A stretch of DNA of 64,000 bases from Streptococcus sanguinis (GCA_013378335.1 CP040556.1:806001-870000), one strand, 5' to 3'; shown: positions 8,778 through 16,927, counted from the first letter of the stretch. Program-made: numbers and translations. Notes: a model not told the origin generated them from the letters alone.

Positions 8778-9269
8778 ATGACAGAAGTTTGGAATGCTTA
8801 TGACTTAAATCGAAATCAACTCCCTCATCTCCTGGTTCGAGGAGAAAAAATTCCTGAAGGACAGTTTCATCTCTGTGTCAATGTCTTGGTTCGCCATCAG
8901 GATGGCGATATTCTCTTTATGCGACGGTCAGCAAATAAAAGTCTTTATCCTGGCTACTATGAGTTCGGAGCGGGAGGCAGTGTGCTGGCAGGAGAGGATA
9001 GTCAGACAGCCGCCCTGCGTGAGTTAAAGGAGGAAACTGGCCTGGTTCCTGATAGCATCAGGCTTTTGGAGCAGGTGTGCTCTGTCAAAGATCAGTGCCA
9101 TTTCGACTATTATGAAGTGCTTGTGTCTGGCGATAAGAGTCAAGTCCGCTATCAGGTAGGTGAAACAGATGCTCATGTCTGGTTGCCTCTGAAAGAGGTC
9201 TCGGCCTTTGTAGAAAACCATCCTTGTTTTAAGAACCAAAAGAAAATTCTCAGCAGCCTGATTGATTGA
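8778..9269 (+). CDS. NUDIX hydrolase
   Basis: The 163-aa protein contains a complete NUDIX box (about residues 70-92): a glycine-rich start, GEDSQTAALRELKEETGL with the REL and EET catalytic-metal residues. The N-terminal part (VWNAYDLNRNQL) resembles the YfcD/isopentenyl-isomerase-like subgroup that binds a nucleotide or diphosphate substrate. NUDIX enzymes cleave nucleoside diphosphates linked to other groups; the substrate cannot be told from sequence. A strong AAGGAGGAAAT site precedes the ATG. It seems monocistronic. Confidence 0.9.
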   Translation: MTEVWNAYDLNRNQLPHLLVRGEKIPEGQFHLCVNVLVRHQDGDILFMRRSANKSLYPGYYEFGAGGSVLAGEDSQTAALRELKEETGLVPDSIRLLEQVCSVKDQCHFDYYEVLVSGDKSQVRYQVGETDAHVWLPLKEVSAFVENHPCFKNQKKILSSLID

Positions 9270-9407
9270 TGTTCTGGCTGTTTTTCTATTTTTACTAAAA
9301 AGTTGATTTAAATCAAAATATTTTTTCGACCTAAAATTAATCTTAAGGGTTCTTTTGAGGTAAAAATTTGCTATAATAGAGGAAGACAAATTTGAAGGGA
9401 GAAGACA

Positions 9408-10343
9408 ATGTCGGTAAAGGTCAAAGACCTCTTAAAAATATCCCGCCTGTCTCAGGAGTACGGAGATAACGTTTTACTGGAGAAGGAAATAAAGACTTCA
9501 GATATTTCTCGGCCAGGACTTGAACTGACAGGATATTTTGATTTTTATAAACCTGATCGGATACAGCTGATTGGGATGAAAGAGTGGTCTTATCTGATGA
9601 AGATGAGCTCTCATAACCGCCATCAGGTGCTGCTGAAAATGTTCCAGCCTGAGACGCCGGTGATTATCATTGCTCGGAATTTAGAGATTCCTGAAGAAAT
9701 GATTAGTGCTGCTGATGAGAAGCAGATTGCTATTCTTAGAAGCAAAACCTCTACCAGTCGCTTGTCTGGAAAAATTTCCAGCTACCTTGATTCTCGGCTG
9801 GCTGAGAGAACCAGTGTTCATGGTGTTCTGATGGATATCTATGGCATGGGGGTTCTCATCCAAGGGGACAGCGGAATCGGTAAAAGTGAAACAGGGCTTG
9901 AGTTGGTTAAGCGTGGCCATCGGTTGGTTGCGGATGACCGAGTGGATATCTATGCCAAGGATGAAATGACACTTTGGGGAGAGCCGGCTGAAATCCTGCG
10001 CCACTTATTGGAAATTCGTGGTGTTGGTATCATTGATGTCATGAGCCTATACGGAGCTATTGCTGTCAAAGATTCTTCTCAGGTTCAAATAGCTGTCTAT
10101 CTGGAAAACTTTGATGTCCATAAGACCTTTGACCGTCTGGGCAATGATACAGAAGAGCTAGAAGTTGCCGGTGTCAGAATTCCGCGTATTCGGATTCCTG
10201 TGAAAACTGGTCGAAATATCTCGGTTGTGATTGAGGCTGCAGCAATGAAATATAGGGCTAAGGAAATGGGCTATGATGCTACCAAGATCTTTGAAGAACG
10301 CCTCACTGATTTAATTAGACGAAATGAGGTGAAACATGATTGA
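9408..10343 (+). CDS. hprK: HPr kinase/phosphorylase
   Basis: The 311-aa enzyme phosphorylates and dephosphorylates Ser46 of HPr, the central switch of carbon catabolite control in Firmicutes. The Walker A motif [14 protein letters not shown] (about residues 153-166) is intact. The C-terminal HprK signature region ([19 protein letters not shown]) follows, and the length is standard. It overlaps lgt by 8 bases, the usual streptococcal arrangement. Promoter TATAAT at about 9374-9379 and an AAGGGAG site precede it. Confidence 0.97.
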   Translation: MSVKVKDLLKISRLSQEYGDNVLLEKEIKTSDISRPGLELTGYFDFYKPDRIQLIGMKEWSYLMKMSSHNRHQVLLKMFQPETPVIIIARNLEIPEEMISAADEKQIAILRSKTSTSRLSGKISSYLDSRLAERTSVHGVLMDIYGMGVLIQGDSGIGKSETGLELVKRGHRLVADDRVDIYAKDEMTLWGEPAEILRHLLEIRGVGIIDVMSLYGAIAVKDSSQVQIAVYLENFDVHKTFDRLGNDTEELEVAGVRIPRIRIPVKTGRNISVVIEAAAMKYRAKEMGYDATKIFEERLTDLIRRNEVKHD

Positions 10344-11121
10344 TCCAGTAGCTATTCAACTTGGACCTATCAGTATTCGCTGGTATGCCATCTGTATTGT
10401 CACAGGCTTAGTCTTGGCTGTCTATCTTGCCATGAAAGAGGCTCCGCGTCGAAAGATTATTCCTGATGATATTTTGGATTTTATCCTAGTGGCTTTTCCC
10501 GTAGCCATCGTGGGTGCCCGACTTTATTACGTTGCCTTCGAATGGGATTATTACGGTAAGAATCTGATAAAAATCATTGATTTTTGGAATGGCGGAATAG
10601 CAGGTATTGCTATTTATGGTGGGCTGATAGCTGGTGCTATCGTTCTCTACTTTTTCTGTCGGAGAAGGCTGATTCATCCAGTTGATTTTCTAGATATTGC
10701 AGCACCAAGTGTCATGATTGCCCAGAGTATTGGGCGCTGGGGAAATTTTGCCAACCATGAGGCCTATGGTGCGGCAGTTAAGAGTTTGGACTATCTGCCT
10801 AGCTTTATTCGTGAGAATATGTATATCGAAGGCAGTTACAGACAGCCAACTTTCCTCTATGAATCTCTATGGAACCTACTTGGTTTTATCTTGATTATTG
10901 TTCTCCGCCGTCGGCCTAAGTTGCTGAGGCAGGGAGAAATCGCCGCCTTCTATCTAATCTGGTATGGATTTGGCCGGATGATTATTGAGGGTATGCGGAC
11001 GGACAGTCTCATGTTTGCTGGTCTGCGTGTTTCCCAATGGCTGTCGCTGATTCTTATTTTTGTCGGAATTGGCATCATCATTTACCAAAGAAAAAAGCAA
11101 GCCCCTTATTATCAAGAATAA
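10336..11121 (+). CDS. lgt: Prolipoprotein diacylglyceryl transferase
   Basis: The 261-aa membrane enzyme attaches diacylglycerol from phosphatidylglycerol to the lipobox cysteine of prolipoproteins, the first step in lipoprotein maturation. About seven membrane spans are visible and the Lgt signature [13 protein letters not shown] (about residues 134-146) carries the conserved Arg, Asn and Glu. The start overlaps hprK, so the two are coupled. DUF948 and YtxH genes follow in the same direction. Confidence 0.96.
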   Translation: MIDPVAIQLGPISIRWYAICIVTGLVLAVYLAMKEAPRRKIIPDDILDFILVAFPVAIVGARLYYVAFEWDYYGKNLIKIIDFWNGGIAGIAIYGGLIAGAIVLYFFCRRRLIHPVDFLDIAAPSVMIAQSIGRWGNFANHEAYGAAVKSLDYLPSFIRENMYIEGSYRQPTFLYESLWNLLGFILIIVLRRRPKLLRQGEIAAFYLIWYGFGRMIIEGMRTDSLMFAGLRVSQWLSLILIFVGIGIIIYQRKKQAPYYQE

Positions 11122-11178
11122 GAAATGCTTAGAGCCGCTGACTCTTGTAAGAGATGTCTGCAATGAAAGGAGAGAAAT

Positions 11179-11577
11179 ATGATAATTGAAATTGCTTATG
11201 CTTTACTGGCGATAGCCCTCATTATCTTCGTGATTTACTTGACGATTACTGTCAAAAATCTGGGCGAGAAAGCTGGTAAGATGCTAGATGAAACAGAAAA
11301 TACCATCAAGGTCTTGACTTCTGATGTCAATGTGACCCTTCACCAAACCAATGATTTACTGGCCAAGGTCAATGTCTTAACTGACGACATCAATCAAAAA
11401 GTCGCAACCATTGATCCTTTGTTTACAGCTGTTGCGGACCTGTCTGAGTCCGTTTCAGATTTAAACGTTCAAGCGCGTACGCTGAGTAAAAAAGCGGTGT
11501 CTGCTGGTAAGGGAACCGTCAAAACTACAGCTGGCTTATCTGCTTTGCGTTTTGCTTCAAAATTGTTTAAAAAATAA
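11179..11577 (+). CDS. DUF948-family membrane-anchored protein
   Basis: The 132-aa protein has an N-terminal membrane anchor (residues 3-23, IAYALLAIALIIFVIYLTIT) and then a long heptad-like helical region with repeated NDLLAKVNVLTDDINQKV-type segments. This is the DUF948 pattern, related to general stress protein YtxG. The function is not known; these proteins commonly precede a YtxH-like gene, as here. GAAAGGAGAG gives a strong ribosome binding site. It is probably the third gene of the hprK-lgt transcript. Confidence 0.85.
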   Translation: MIIEIAYALLAIALIIFVIYLTITVKNLGEKAGKMLDETENTIKVLTSDVNVTLHQTNDLLAKVNVLTDDINQKVATIDPLFTAVADLSESVSDLNVQARTLSKKAVSAGKGTVKTTAGLSALRFASKLFKK

Positions 11578-11592
11578 GAAAGAAGGTTTACC

Positions 11593-12075
11593 ATGGGAAA
11601 ATTTTCATCACTGTTATTGGGTGCCATTACGGGTGCTGCTGCTGCCTATTTCCTGACCAGTAAGAAAGGAAAGGAAACGACAGACAAGGTTCGGGAGTTT
11701 GTTAAGGATTACCAAGAAAATCCTGACGATATCCATGAATCTGTGGTTCAGTCTGCTAAAGACTTTTCAAATCAAGCTGTCAGTGCTATTCAACAAACCA
11801 AAGAAAAGGTTGAGAAAGGCGAGATTACAACTGAAACAGTCATCGAATCTGTCAAAGAAACGACAAAATCAGTCGTAGACTACTCACAAGATAAGTTTAA
11901 CGAAATCAAAGAAAAATTTGATAAAGAAGAAAGCAACTTTGCAGAGGAAGAGCCTGTAATCTTCCAAGAGGAAGAAGAGGAACCTTCAGAAGAAATCATC
12001 ATTGACTTCGGAGCAGAAGCGACAGAAGGTCAAGAAGAAAAGACTGCTGAAACTGATAATCAAGAAGAGAAATAA
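11593..12075 (+). CDS. YtxH-domain protein with acidic tail
   Basis: The 160-aa protein starts with a glycine/alanine-rich membrane segment (residues 4-22, SLLLGAITGAAAAYFLTS) followed by KKGKETTDKVREF, the YtxH signature. The middle is amphipathic helix, and the C-terminal third is extremely acidic (EEEEEPSEEIIIDFG). YtxH proteins are linked to general stress in Bacillus, but no biochemical role is established. It lies 15 bp after the DUF948 gene and is followed by a terminator, so it closes the operon. Confidence 0.85.
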   Translation: MGKFSSLLLGAITGAAAAYFLTSKKGKETTDKVREFVKDYQENPDDIHESVVQSAKDFSNQAVSAIQQTKEKVEKGEITTETVIESVKETTKSVVDYSQDKFNEIKEKFDKEESNFAEEEPVIFQEEEEEPSEEIIIDFGAEATEGQEEKTAETDNQEEK

Positions 12076-12077
12076 AA

Positions 12078-12110
12078 CAAAGAAGCCTAGCAAAATTGCC
12101 AGGCTTCTTT
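12078..12110 (+). terminator. Intrinsic terminator of the hprK-lgt-DUF948-YtxH operon
   Basis: Arms AAAGAAGCCT and AGGCTTCTTT with a loop AGCAAAATTGCC that can itself pair, followed by T-rich sequence. Confidence 0.88.
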
Positions 12111-12123
12111 GTTTGCTAGAATG

Positions 12124-12158
12124 AAAAAACCGAGGACATAAGGCATCTTCGGTTTTTT
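12124..12158. terminator. Second, bidirectional hairpin facing the DUF3270 gene
   Basis: AAAAAACCGAGG and a near-complementary CTTCGGTTTTTT form a stem with A and T runs on both sides, so it can act for the plus-strand operon and for the minus-strand gene that ends at 12194. Confidence 0.75.
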
Positions 12159-12193
12159 CTTATATTTTAAAATCGTAGAATCACAAGGTTGGT

Positions 12194-12496
12194 TTATTTG
12201 CTAGTTTGGCGTTTCTTTGCGAACAAGCGATAAGACTGGATGCTAATCAAGCTGGAAGCGATGGCCAAAGCGAAGGACATAAATGTATTCATTTTCAAGC
12301 TCAAAAATATAAAGCTAAACAAAACTGTCAAGACACAGAAAACAGCAATATTCAAGAAGAAAAAGAGTTCGCTTAATCTTGGTGATGTTTCCGCTTCAGG
12401 CAAGTACTCTTGATAGAGTGGTGTTTGTTCAGATTCAATTTCTTGGTAGTAGTAGTCAGTTGGGTCATCATATTGTTGGTATTTTCTTACGTGCAT
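12194..12496 (-). CDS. DUF3270-family small membrane protein
   Basis: The 100-aa protein has a tyrosine/acidic N-terminal half (DDPTDYYYQEIESEQTPLYQ) and two closely spaced membrane spans (about residues 46-67 and 70-90) with a basic end KKRQTSK. This matches streptococcal DUF3270 proteins, which have no known function. An AAGGAGAGA site precedes the ATG. It is convergent with the hprK operon and stands alone. Confidence 0.75.
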   Translation of the reverse strand: MHVRKYQQYDDPTDYYYQEIESEQTPLYQEYLPEAETSPRLSELFFFLNIAVFCVLTVLFSFIFLSLKMNTFMSFALAIASSLISIQSYRLFAKKRQTSK

Positions 12497-12611
12497 AATT
12501 CTCTCTCCTTACAGTACCCTCTAATTCTACCATTTTTTTGCAGGTCAAAATATTACAAAAACATTACAAAACGAATAAATTCGAATGAAAAACCACTCCT
12601 TTATATTTTTT

Positions 12612-12620
12612 TGCTATAAT
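12612..12620 (+). promoter_or_regulatory. Extended -10 box immediately before the first U32 gene
   Basis: TTGCTATAAT (TGnTATAAT, -10 hexamer 12615-12620) is followed after six bases by the ATG at 12627. The expected transcript start coincides with the start codon, so the mRNA is probably leaderless. No Shine-Dalgarno sequence is present. Confidence 0.6.
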
Positions 12621-12626
12621 GGTTTT

Positions 12627-13556
12627 ATGAAAAAGATAATTATTACAGCAACAGCTGAAAGTATAGAGCAAGTTGAGGAACTTTTGGAGGCAAATGTCGA
12701 TCGAATTTATGTTGGCGAGAAAAATTATGGCCTTCGTTTACCTCATAATTTTAGTTTAGACGAATTAACTCGAATTTCTGAATTAGTTCATCAATCAGGA
12801 AAAGAGTTAACCGTTGCGGTGAATGCTCTCATGCATCAAGAAATGATGGATAAGATCAAGCCCTATCTTGATTTCCTCCAGGAAATTGGGGCAGATTATA
12901 TTACCGTTGGAGACGCTGGTGTTTTCTATGTGTTGCAACGCGATGGCTACAAATTAAAAACCATTTACGACGCTTCGACCATGGTTACCAGCAGCCGTCA
13001 GATTAACTTTTGGGCTAAGAACGCTGGTGTGTCAGAAGCTGTCTTGGCGCGTGAGATTCCTTCTGCTGAGCTTTTTAAGATGCCAGAGATTTTGGAAATT
13101 CCTGCTGAAGTCTTGGTTTACGGGGCCAGTGTTATCCATCACTCCAAGCGTCCTCTCTTGCAAAATTACTACAACTTTACTCATATCGATGATGAAAAGA
13201 CGCGGGAGCGGGATCTCTTTTTGGCGGAACCTAGTGACCCGCAGAGCCATTACTCGATTTTTGAGGACAATCATGGTACTCATATTTTTGCCAATAATGA
13301 CTTGGATTTGATAACCAAGCTAATAGAGTTGGTTGACCATGGATTCTGCCACTGGAAGCTAGAAGGTCTCTACACACCTGGTCATAACTTTGTTGAGATT
13401 GCTAAGATTTTTGTAGAGGCAAGGGATTTGATTGAAGCAGGCAAGTTTAGCTCAAATCAAGCCTTTGTGCTGGATGAAATGATTCACAAACTGCATCCGA
13501 AAAATCGTTTTCTCGATACAGGATTTTATGACTATGATCCCGATATGGTAAAATAA
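12627..13556 (+). CDS. U32-family protein, YrrN/TrhP1-like tRNA hydroxylation protein
   Basis: The 309-aa protein belongs to peptidase family U32. Size and order match the Bacillus YrrN-YrrO pair (TrhP1/TrhP2), which is needed for 5-hydroxyuridine at tRNA position 34 from prephenate. Residues 1-30 (KKIIITATAESIEQVEELLEANVDRIYVGEKNYGL, quoted in part) form the first strand-helix unit of the barrel, and LKTIYDASTMVTSS marks the central region. An upstream in-frame ATG at 12585 has no ribosome binding site and lies before the -10 box, so 12627 is preferred. The second U32 gene follows after 220 bp with its own signals. The peptidase name is historical. Confidence 0.85.
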   Translation: MKKIIITATAESIEQVEELLEANVDRIYVGEKNYGLRLPHNFSLDELTRISELVHQSGKELTVAVNALMHQEMMDKIKPYLDFLQEIGADYITVGDAGVFYVLQRDGYKLKTIYDASTMVTSSRQINFWAKNAGVSEAVLAREIPSAELFKMPEILEIPAEVLVYGASVIHHSKRPLLQNYYNFTHIDDEKTRERDLFLAEPSDPQSHYSIFEDNHGTHIFANNDLDLITKLIELVDHGFCHWKLEGLYTPGHNFVEIAKIFVEARDLIEAGKFSSNQAFVLDEMIHKLHPKNRFLDTGFYDYDPDMVK

Positions 13557-13568
13557 ATATCGAGGCTG

Positions 13569-13592
13569 GGACTCCTTTTAGGAGTTCTTTTT
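13569..13592 (+). terminator. Hairpin terminator after the first U32 gene
   Basis: GACTCC and GGAGTT arms (G-T allowed) separated by TTTTA, then a T run. It starts with GAGGCTGGGAC, the same opening seen in the 181-bp repeat. The gap up to 13777 holds no other gene that I can see. Confidence 0.65.
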
Positions 13593-13777
13593 TGAGAACA
13601 AAAATAACATTGATAAATTAGGATAAAAAATAGATGTTTGGTTTTTTGAATTAATTCGAATAATCTAAAAATTAGAATTGTGAAAATAATTCAAAGAACC
13701 TTGCTTTTAGGGGCAAATTACTATAAAATAATAAGGATTAGACATCAACACTTTTATATTGCAAATAGGAGAAAATG

Positions 13778-15064
13778 ATGGCAAGAAAGATGAAACGACC
13801 AGAGGTGTTATCACCTGCTGGTACTTTGGAAAAGCTAAAAGTAGCTGTTCGATATGGAGCAGATGCTGTTTTTATTGGCGGACAGGCCTATGGTCTGCGC
13901 AGTCGGGCTGGGAACTTTACCTTTGAACAGATGGAAGAAGGGGTTCAGTTTGCGGCTCGTTATGGGGCTAAGGTCTATGTCGCGGCCAATATGGTCATGC
14001 ACGAGGGCAATGAAGAGGGAGCTGGTGAGTGGTTCCGCCGTTTGCGGGATATCAGGATTGCGGCTGTCATTGTTTCAGATCCGGCTTTGATTGCTATTGC
14101 AGCATCAGAAGCACCTGGTCTGGAAATCCACCTGTCAACTCAGGCTAGTGCGACCAACTATGAAACGCTGGAATTCTGGAAAAATCTAGGATTGACTCGT
14201 GTTGTCCTAGCTCGCGAAGTTTCTATGGCTGAGCTGGCTGAAATTCGCCGACGGACTGACGTTGAAATAGAAGCCTTTGTTCATGGAGCCATGTGTATTT
14301 CCTACTCCGGCCGCTGTACGTTATCCAATCACATGAGTATGCGCGATGCCAATCGTGGAGGCTGCTCGCAATCCTGCCGTTGGAAATATGATCTCTACGA
14401 CATGCCTTTTGGTCAAGAACGTAAGAGCTTGAAGGGGGAAGTTCCAGAAGAATTTTCCATGTCCGCAGTTGATATGTCCATGATTGACCGCATACCAGAC
14501 ATGATTGAAAATGGAGTGGATAGCTTGAAGATTGAGGGACGGATGAAGTCTATTCATTACGTTTCTACGGTGACTAACTGCTATAAAGCAGCAGTGAACG
14601 CTTATCTAGAAAGTCCTGAAAAGTTCGAAGCTATCAAGCAGGATTTGGTCGATGAGATGTGGAAAGTTGCTCAACGAGAATTGGCCACAGGATTCTACTA
14701 TCATACTCCAACTGAGAATGAGCAGCTGTTTGGAGCGCGACGCAAGATTCCAGAATACAAATTTGTAGCAGAAGTAGTAGCCTATGACGCAGACAGTCAG
14801 ACAGCGACTATTCGTCAGCGAAATGTTATCCATGAAGGAGATCAGGTTGAATTTTACGGACCAGGCTTCCGTCATTTTGAAACCTTTATCACAGACCTTC
14901 GAGATGCTGATGGGAACAAAATTGATCGGGCTCCTAATCCGATGGAACTCCTGACCATTCACTTGGAGCAGCCCGTAGAGGCTGGCGATATGGTGAGGGC
15001 TCGCAAGGAAGGTTTGATTAATCTTTATAAGGAAGATGGCACTAGCGTGACCGTCCGAGCTTAA
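13778..15064 (+). CDS. U32-family protein, YrrO/TrhP2-like tRNA hydroxylation protein
   Basis: The 428-aa protein is the longer U32 partner. The family signature is clear: EIEAFVHGAMCISYSGRC (about residues 163-180) followed by GGCSQSCRW. Four cysteines (CIS, GRC, GGC, QSC) fit the iron-sulfur ligands proposed for TrhP-type enzymes. A C-terminal beta domain (about 340-428) follows the barrel. ATG 13778 is chosen because AGGAG at 13767-13771 is better spaced than for the ATG at 13775. Together with the preceding gene it should make ho5U34 in tRNA, an inference from homology. Confidence 0.9.
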   Translation: MARKMKRPEVLSPAGTLEKLKVAVRYGADAVFIGGQAYGLRSRAGNFTFEQMEEGVQFAARYGAKVYVAANMVMHEGNEEGAGEWFRRLRDIRIAAVIVSDPALIAIAASEAPGLEIHLSTQASATNYETLEFWKNLGLTRVVLAREVSMAELAEIRRRTDVEIEAFVHGAMCISYSGRCTLSNHMSMRDANRGGCSQSCRWKYDLYDMPFGQERKSLKGEVPEEFSMSAVDMSMIDRIPDMIENGVDSLKIEGRMKSIHYVSTVTNCYKAAVNAYLESPEKFEAIKQDLVDEMWKVAQRELATGFYYHTPTENEQLFGARRKIPEYKFVAEVVAYDADSQTATIRQRNVIHEGDQVEFYGPGFRHFETFITDLRDADGNKIDRAPNPMELLTIHLEQPVEAGDMVRARKEGLINLYKEDGTSVTVRA

Positions 15065-15136
15065 TCTTATTTTCATAGGTGGCTTTTTAATCTAAAAGCC
15101 ATTTTTATGAATAGAGGTTTTCAGAGAGGAAATAGC

Positions 15137-15460
15137 ATGATTCAGGTTTACGGAGATATTCTTGATGAGGAGACTCGCTGCCAGCATTATCACAGTGAGA
15201 GAGATATCATAGCCCTTAAGTGCTTTGCTTGTCAGAAATACTATCCTTGCTTTCTCTGCCATGACCGCTACGAAGACCATGCTTTTCTGGGCTATCCCAT
15301 GAGCCGGTCTGAAGATCGAATGGTTCTTTGCGGCCATTGCAGGACGGAGCTGACTATTTCTCAGTATTTTGGCTGTGAGGATGCCTGTCCTATCTGTACT
15401 CATCCTTTTAATCCAGGATGCAAGAAGCATCGATCGATTTATTTTCAGACAAACAAATAA
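15137..15460 (+). CDS. CHY zinc-finger protein
   Basis: The 107-aa protein has many Cys and His residues in the CHY-zinc-finger order: TRCQHYHSERDIIALKCFAC, then YYPCFLCHDRYEDH, LCGHC and CPICTHPFNPGCKKH. These ligands would bind two or three zinc ions. Bacterial single-domain members have no defined role. ATG 15137 follows AGAGAGGAA and is preferred over an ATG at 15107. The stop codon lies in a hairpin shared with the convergent gene. Confidence 0.88.
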   Translation: MIQVYGDILDEETRCQHYHSERDIIALKCFACQKYYPCFLCHDRYEDHAFLGYPMSRSEDRMVLCGHCRTELTISQYFGCEDACPICTHPFNPGCKKHRSIYFQTNK

Positions 15461-15490
15461 CTCTTCCACCCAGCTGGATGGAAGAGTTAT
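15457..15490. terminator. Bidirectional terminator hairpin containing both stop codons
   Basis: A perfect 12-bp stem (ATAACTCTTCCA / TGGAAGAGTTAT) with a 10-base loop. The TAA of the CHY gene (15458-15460) is in the left arm and the TAA of the minus-strand gene (15487-15489) is in the right arm. Confidence 0.85.
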
Positions 15491-15828
15491 CTTTTGAAAC
15501 GACGGTTGGTGATGCGAATGTCTTTCTTTTGGGCTTCACGGATATTATTGGGTACGAGACTGATTCGCTTGATGTCCTGCACGCGGATAATAGTGGTCAT
15601 ACTTTTCTTGAAATTCTTGATAATCAGCTGCAGGCGCTCGCGATCGTATTTGACAATATCGCCGGTGAAGCTTTTATCCAGAAAGATAACGTGGACACCA
15701 GATTGTTTTCTCAGAGCTAGTTCAATGGTACGCAGAATGCGGCCGCTGTCCTCTGGTCCTTGCTCATTCTTTTTGCCACTGATAAATTCGTTGGCTCTTT
15801 GTAAAATCATTTCGAGATATTTTTTCAT
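15487..15828 (-). CDS. Conserved-looking unknown protein, 113 aa
   Basis: The frame starts at ATG 15828 with GGAG eight bases upstream; an ATG five codons earlier has no site. The protein has a helical N terminus (KKYLEMILQRANEFISGK), a short polar linker, then an alternating beta-strand region (SGVHVIFLDKSFTGDIVKYD, TTIIRVQDIKRISLV) that looks like a small SH3/Sm-type barrel as in YolD-like proteins. I do not recognise the family with certainty. No signal peptide or membrane span. It is convergent with the CHY gene. Confidence 0.6.
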   Translation of the reverse strand: MKKYLEMILQRANEFISGKKNEQGPEDSGRILRTIELALRKQSGVHVIFLDKSFTGDIVKYDRERLQLIIKNFKKSMTTIIRVQDIKRISLVPNNIREAQKKDIRITNRRFKR

Positions 15829-15933
15829 AGCTAAAATCTCCATAACTTGTTACAATATATTATATAACAAAATTCCCTAAATTGTAAATTCTTTTACGAA
15901 TTATTAGTTGGAAAATAAAACAAGAGGTGAAAT

Positions 15934-16146
15934 ATGGCTGAATTTACATTCGAAATCGAAGAAAAACTTCTGGTCCTGTCTGAAAATGACAAGGGCTGGA
16001 CCAAGGAACTCAACCGAGTTAGCTTTAACGGAGCACCAGCTAAGTATGATATTCGGACTTGGAGCCCAGACCACAGCAAGATGGGCAAGGGAATTACACT
16101 TTCTAATGAAGAATTTCAAATTCTCGTGGATGCATTTAAAAACTGA
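15934..16146 (+). CDS. PC4/YdbC-family single-stranded nucleic-acid-binding protein
   Basis: The 70-aa protein matches the bacterial YdbC/PC4-like family: FTFEIEEKLLVLSENDKGWTKELN at the start (quoted in part: EKLLVLSENDKGWTKEL), YDIRTWSPDHSKMGKGITL, then EEFQILVDAF. The fold is a beta sheet plus helix that dimerises and binds single-stranded DNA in relatives. AAGAGGTG precedes the ATG. It stands alone and converges on bioY. Confidence 0.88.
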   Translation: MAEFTFEIEEKLLVLSENDKGWTKELNRVSFNGAPAKYDIRTWSPDHSKMGKGITLSNEEFQILVDAFKN

Positions 16147-16170
16147 CAGAGAAAGCTCTATCAGTTTTTT
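16138..16170. terminator. Bidirectional terminator between the YdbC-like gene and bioY
   Basis: AAAAACTGACAGAG and CTCTATCAGTTTTTT form a stem with one mismatch around AAAG. It overlaps the stop of the plus gene and immediately follows the stop of bioY on the minus strand. Confidence 0.8.
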
Positions 16171-16716
16171 CTATTTCTCTGAAAAGTAGGAATGGAATTT
16201 CAGACTCTTAAAAATAGGGATACTGATAATGGTGATGGCAACAATTTTTAGCAAGTCTGGCAGGATAAAAGGAGTAAGGCCAACCGCGATTGATTTAGAG
16301 AAATCAAGTCCTCCTAAGAAATGCAGTCCTAGGATACCGCCGACAAAGACGAGAGCGTCACCCAATACATTGGCTATAAAAATCATATAGAAAGGACTGT
16401 CCTTATGGGTCAGACTGGATGTCACAAGTGCAAAGAGTAAGTAGAACCAGAGATATCCGGCGCTTGGACCAAAGAGAGCCTGAAAACCACCACTTCCTCC
16501 AGCAAAGACCGGCAGGCCAATAGCTCCCAGAAGCAGATAAATAAAGACTGACAAAACCGCTTCGCGAGGTTTGAAAATCGTTGCAATCAAACCGACAGCA
16601 AAAGTCTGCAGCGTGATGGGAACGGGGCCAATGGAAATAGTTAATTGGGATAGGACGGCTAGGAAGGCAGCTCCGATAGCTGGGAGGGCAAGAAGAAAAG
16701 CTTTGTTCTTGTTCAT
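16171..16716 (-). CDS. bioY: Biotin transporter BioY (ECF substrate-binding subunit)
   Basis: The 181-aa membrane protein is the S component that binds biotin for an energy-coupling-factor transporter. About six spans are visible, and the BioY motifs ISIGPVPITLQTFAVG (about residues 26-41) and the glycine-rich GGSGGFQALFGPSAGYLW are present. ATG 16716 is preferred, with AAGAGG eight bases upstream, over a longer frame that runs through the promoter. No EcfA/EcfT genes are nearby, so it should share the common ECF module encoded elsewhere. Confidence 0.93.
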   Translation of the reverse strand: MNKNKAFLLALPAIGAAFLAVLSQLTISIGPVPITLQTFAVGLIATIFKPREAVLSVFIYLLLGAIGLPVFAGGSGGFQALFGPSAGYLWFYLLFALVTSSLTHKDSPFYMIFIANVLGDALVFVGGILGLHFLGGLDFSKSIAVGLTPFILPDLLKIVAITIISIPIFKSLKFHSYFSEK

Positions 16717-16741
16717 AAACAGTAAACCTCTTTTTATTTTT

Positions 16742-16779
16742 ATGGTAACTATTTTAAAAGCTAAATAAAAAAAAGTCAA
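16742..16779 (-). promoter_or_regulatory. Promoter of bioY, possible biotin-repressor site
   Basis: On the minus strand TTGACT (plus 16774-16779), a 17-bp spacer and TAAAAT (plus 16751-16756) make a near-consensus promoter. TAGTTACC directly after the -10 box resembles one BirA half-site, but I see no clear symmetric second half, so the operator is only suggested. Confidence 0.6.
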
Positions 16780-16819
16780 GCCCTTCTTAATCGGACGAGA
16801 CAATTATTCAGACAGATTT

Positions 16820-16927
16820 TTATTTTCGTTTCTTGCTTCTGATAAGCAAGACGATGAAGGCGATGAGGCCAAAAATATTAAAGAAAAGGATGCCTAAGGC
16901 TGCAAGAAGCTTTTTCGTTTTACTCAT
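16820..16927 (-). CDS. 35-aa single-span membrane peptide
   Basis: ATG 16927 to TAA 16820 encodes 35 residues: basic start MSKTKK, a hydrophobic span of about 22 residues (LLAALGILFFNIFGLIAFIV) and a strongly basic end RSKKRK. GAGGAAAAC lies before the ATG. The size and charge pattern are those of a small inner-membrane peptide. It sits about 100 bp upstream of bioY in the same direction but bioY has its own promoter. I know no family or function for it. Confidence 0.5.
   Translation of the reverse strand: MSKTKKLLAALGILFFNIFGLIAFIVLLIRSKKRK

Noticed and set aside
13561..13592. Third copy of the 181-bp repeat
   Set aside because: Only the first 11 bases (GAGGCTGGGAC) match; it is a short terminator. 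A similar opening occurs in hairpins at 3381 and 18383.
16742..16766. BirA operator in front of bioY
   Set aside because: Only one half-site-like TAGTTACC is present; no convincing dyad. Kept only as a remark in the promoter entry.
16820..16927. Type I toxin-antitoxin locus
   Set aside because: The peptide fits in size, but no antisense promoter or RNA is visible, so it is reported only as a membrane peptide.
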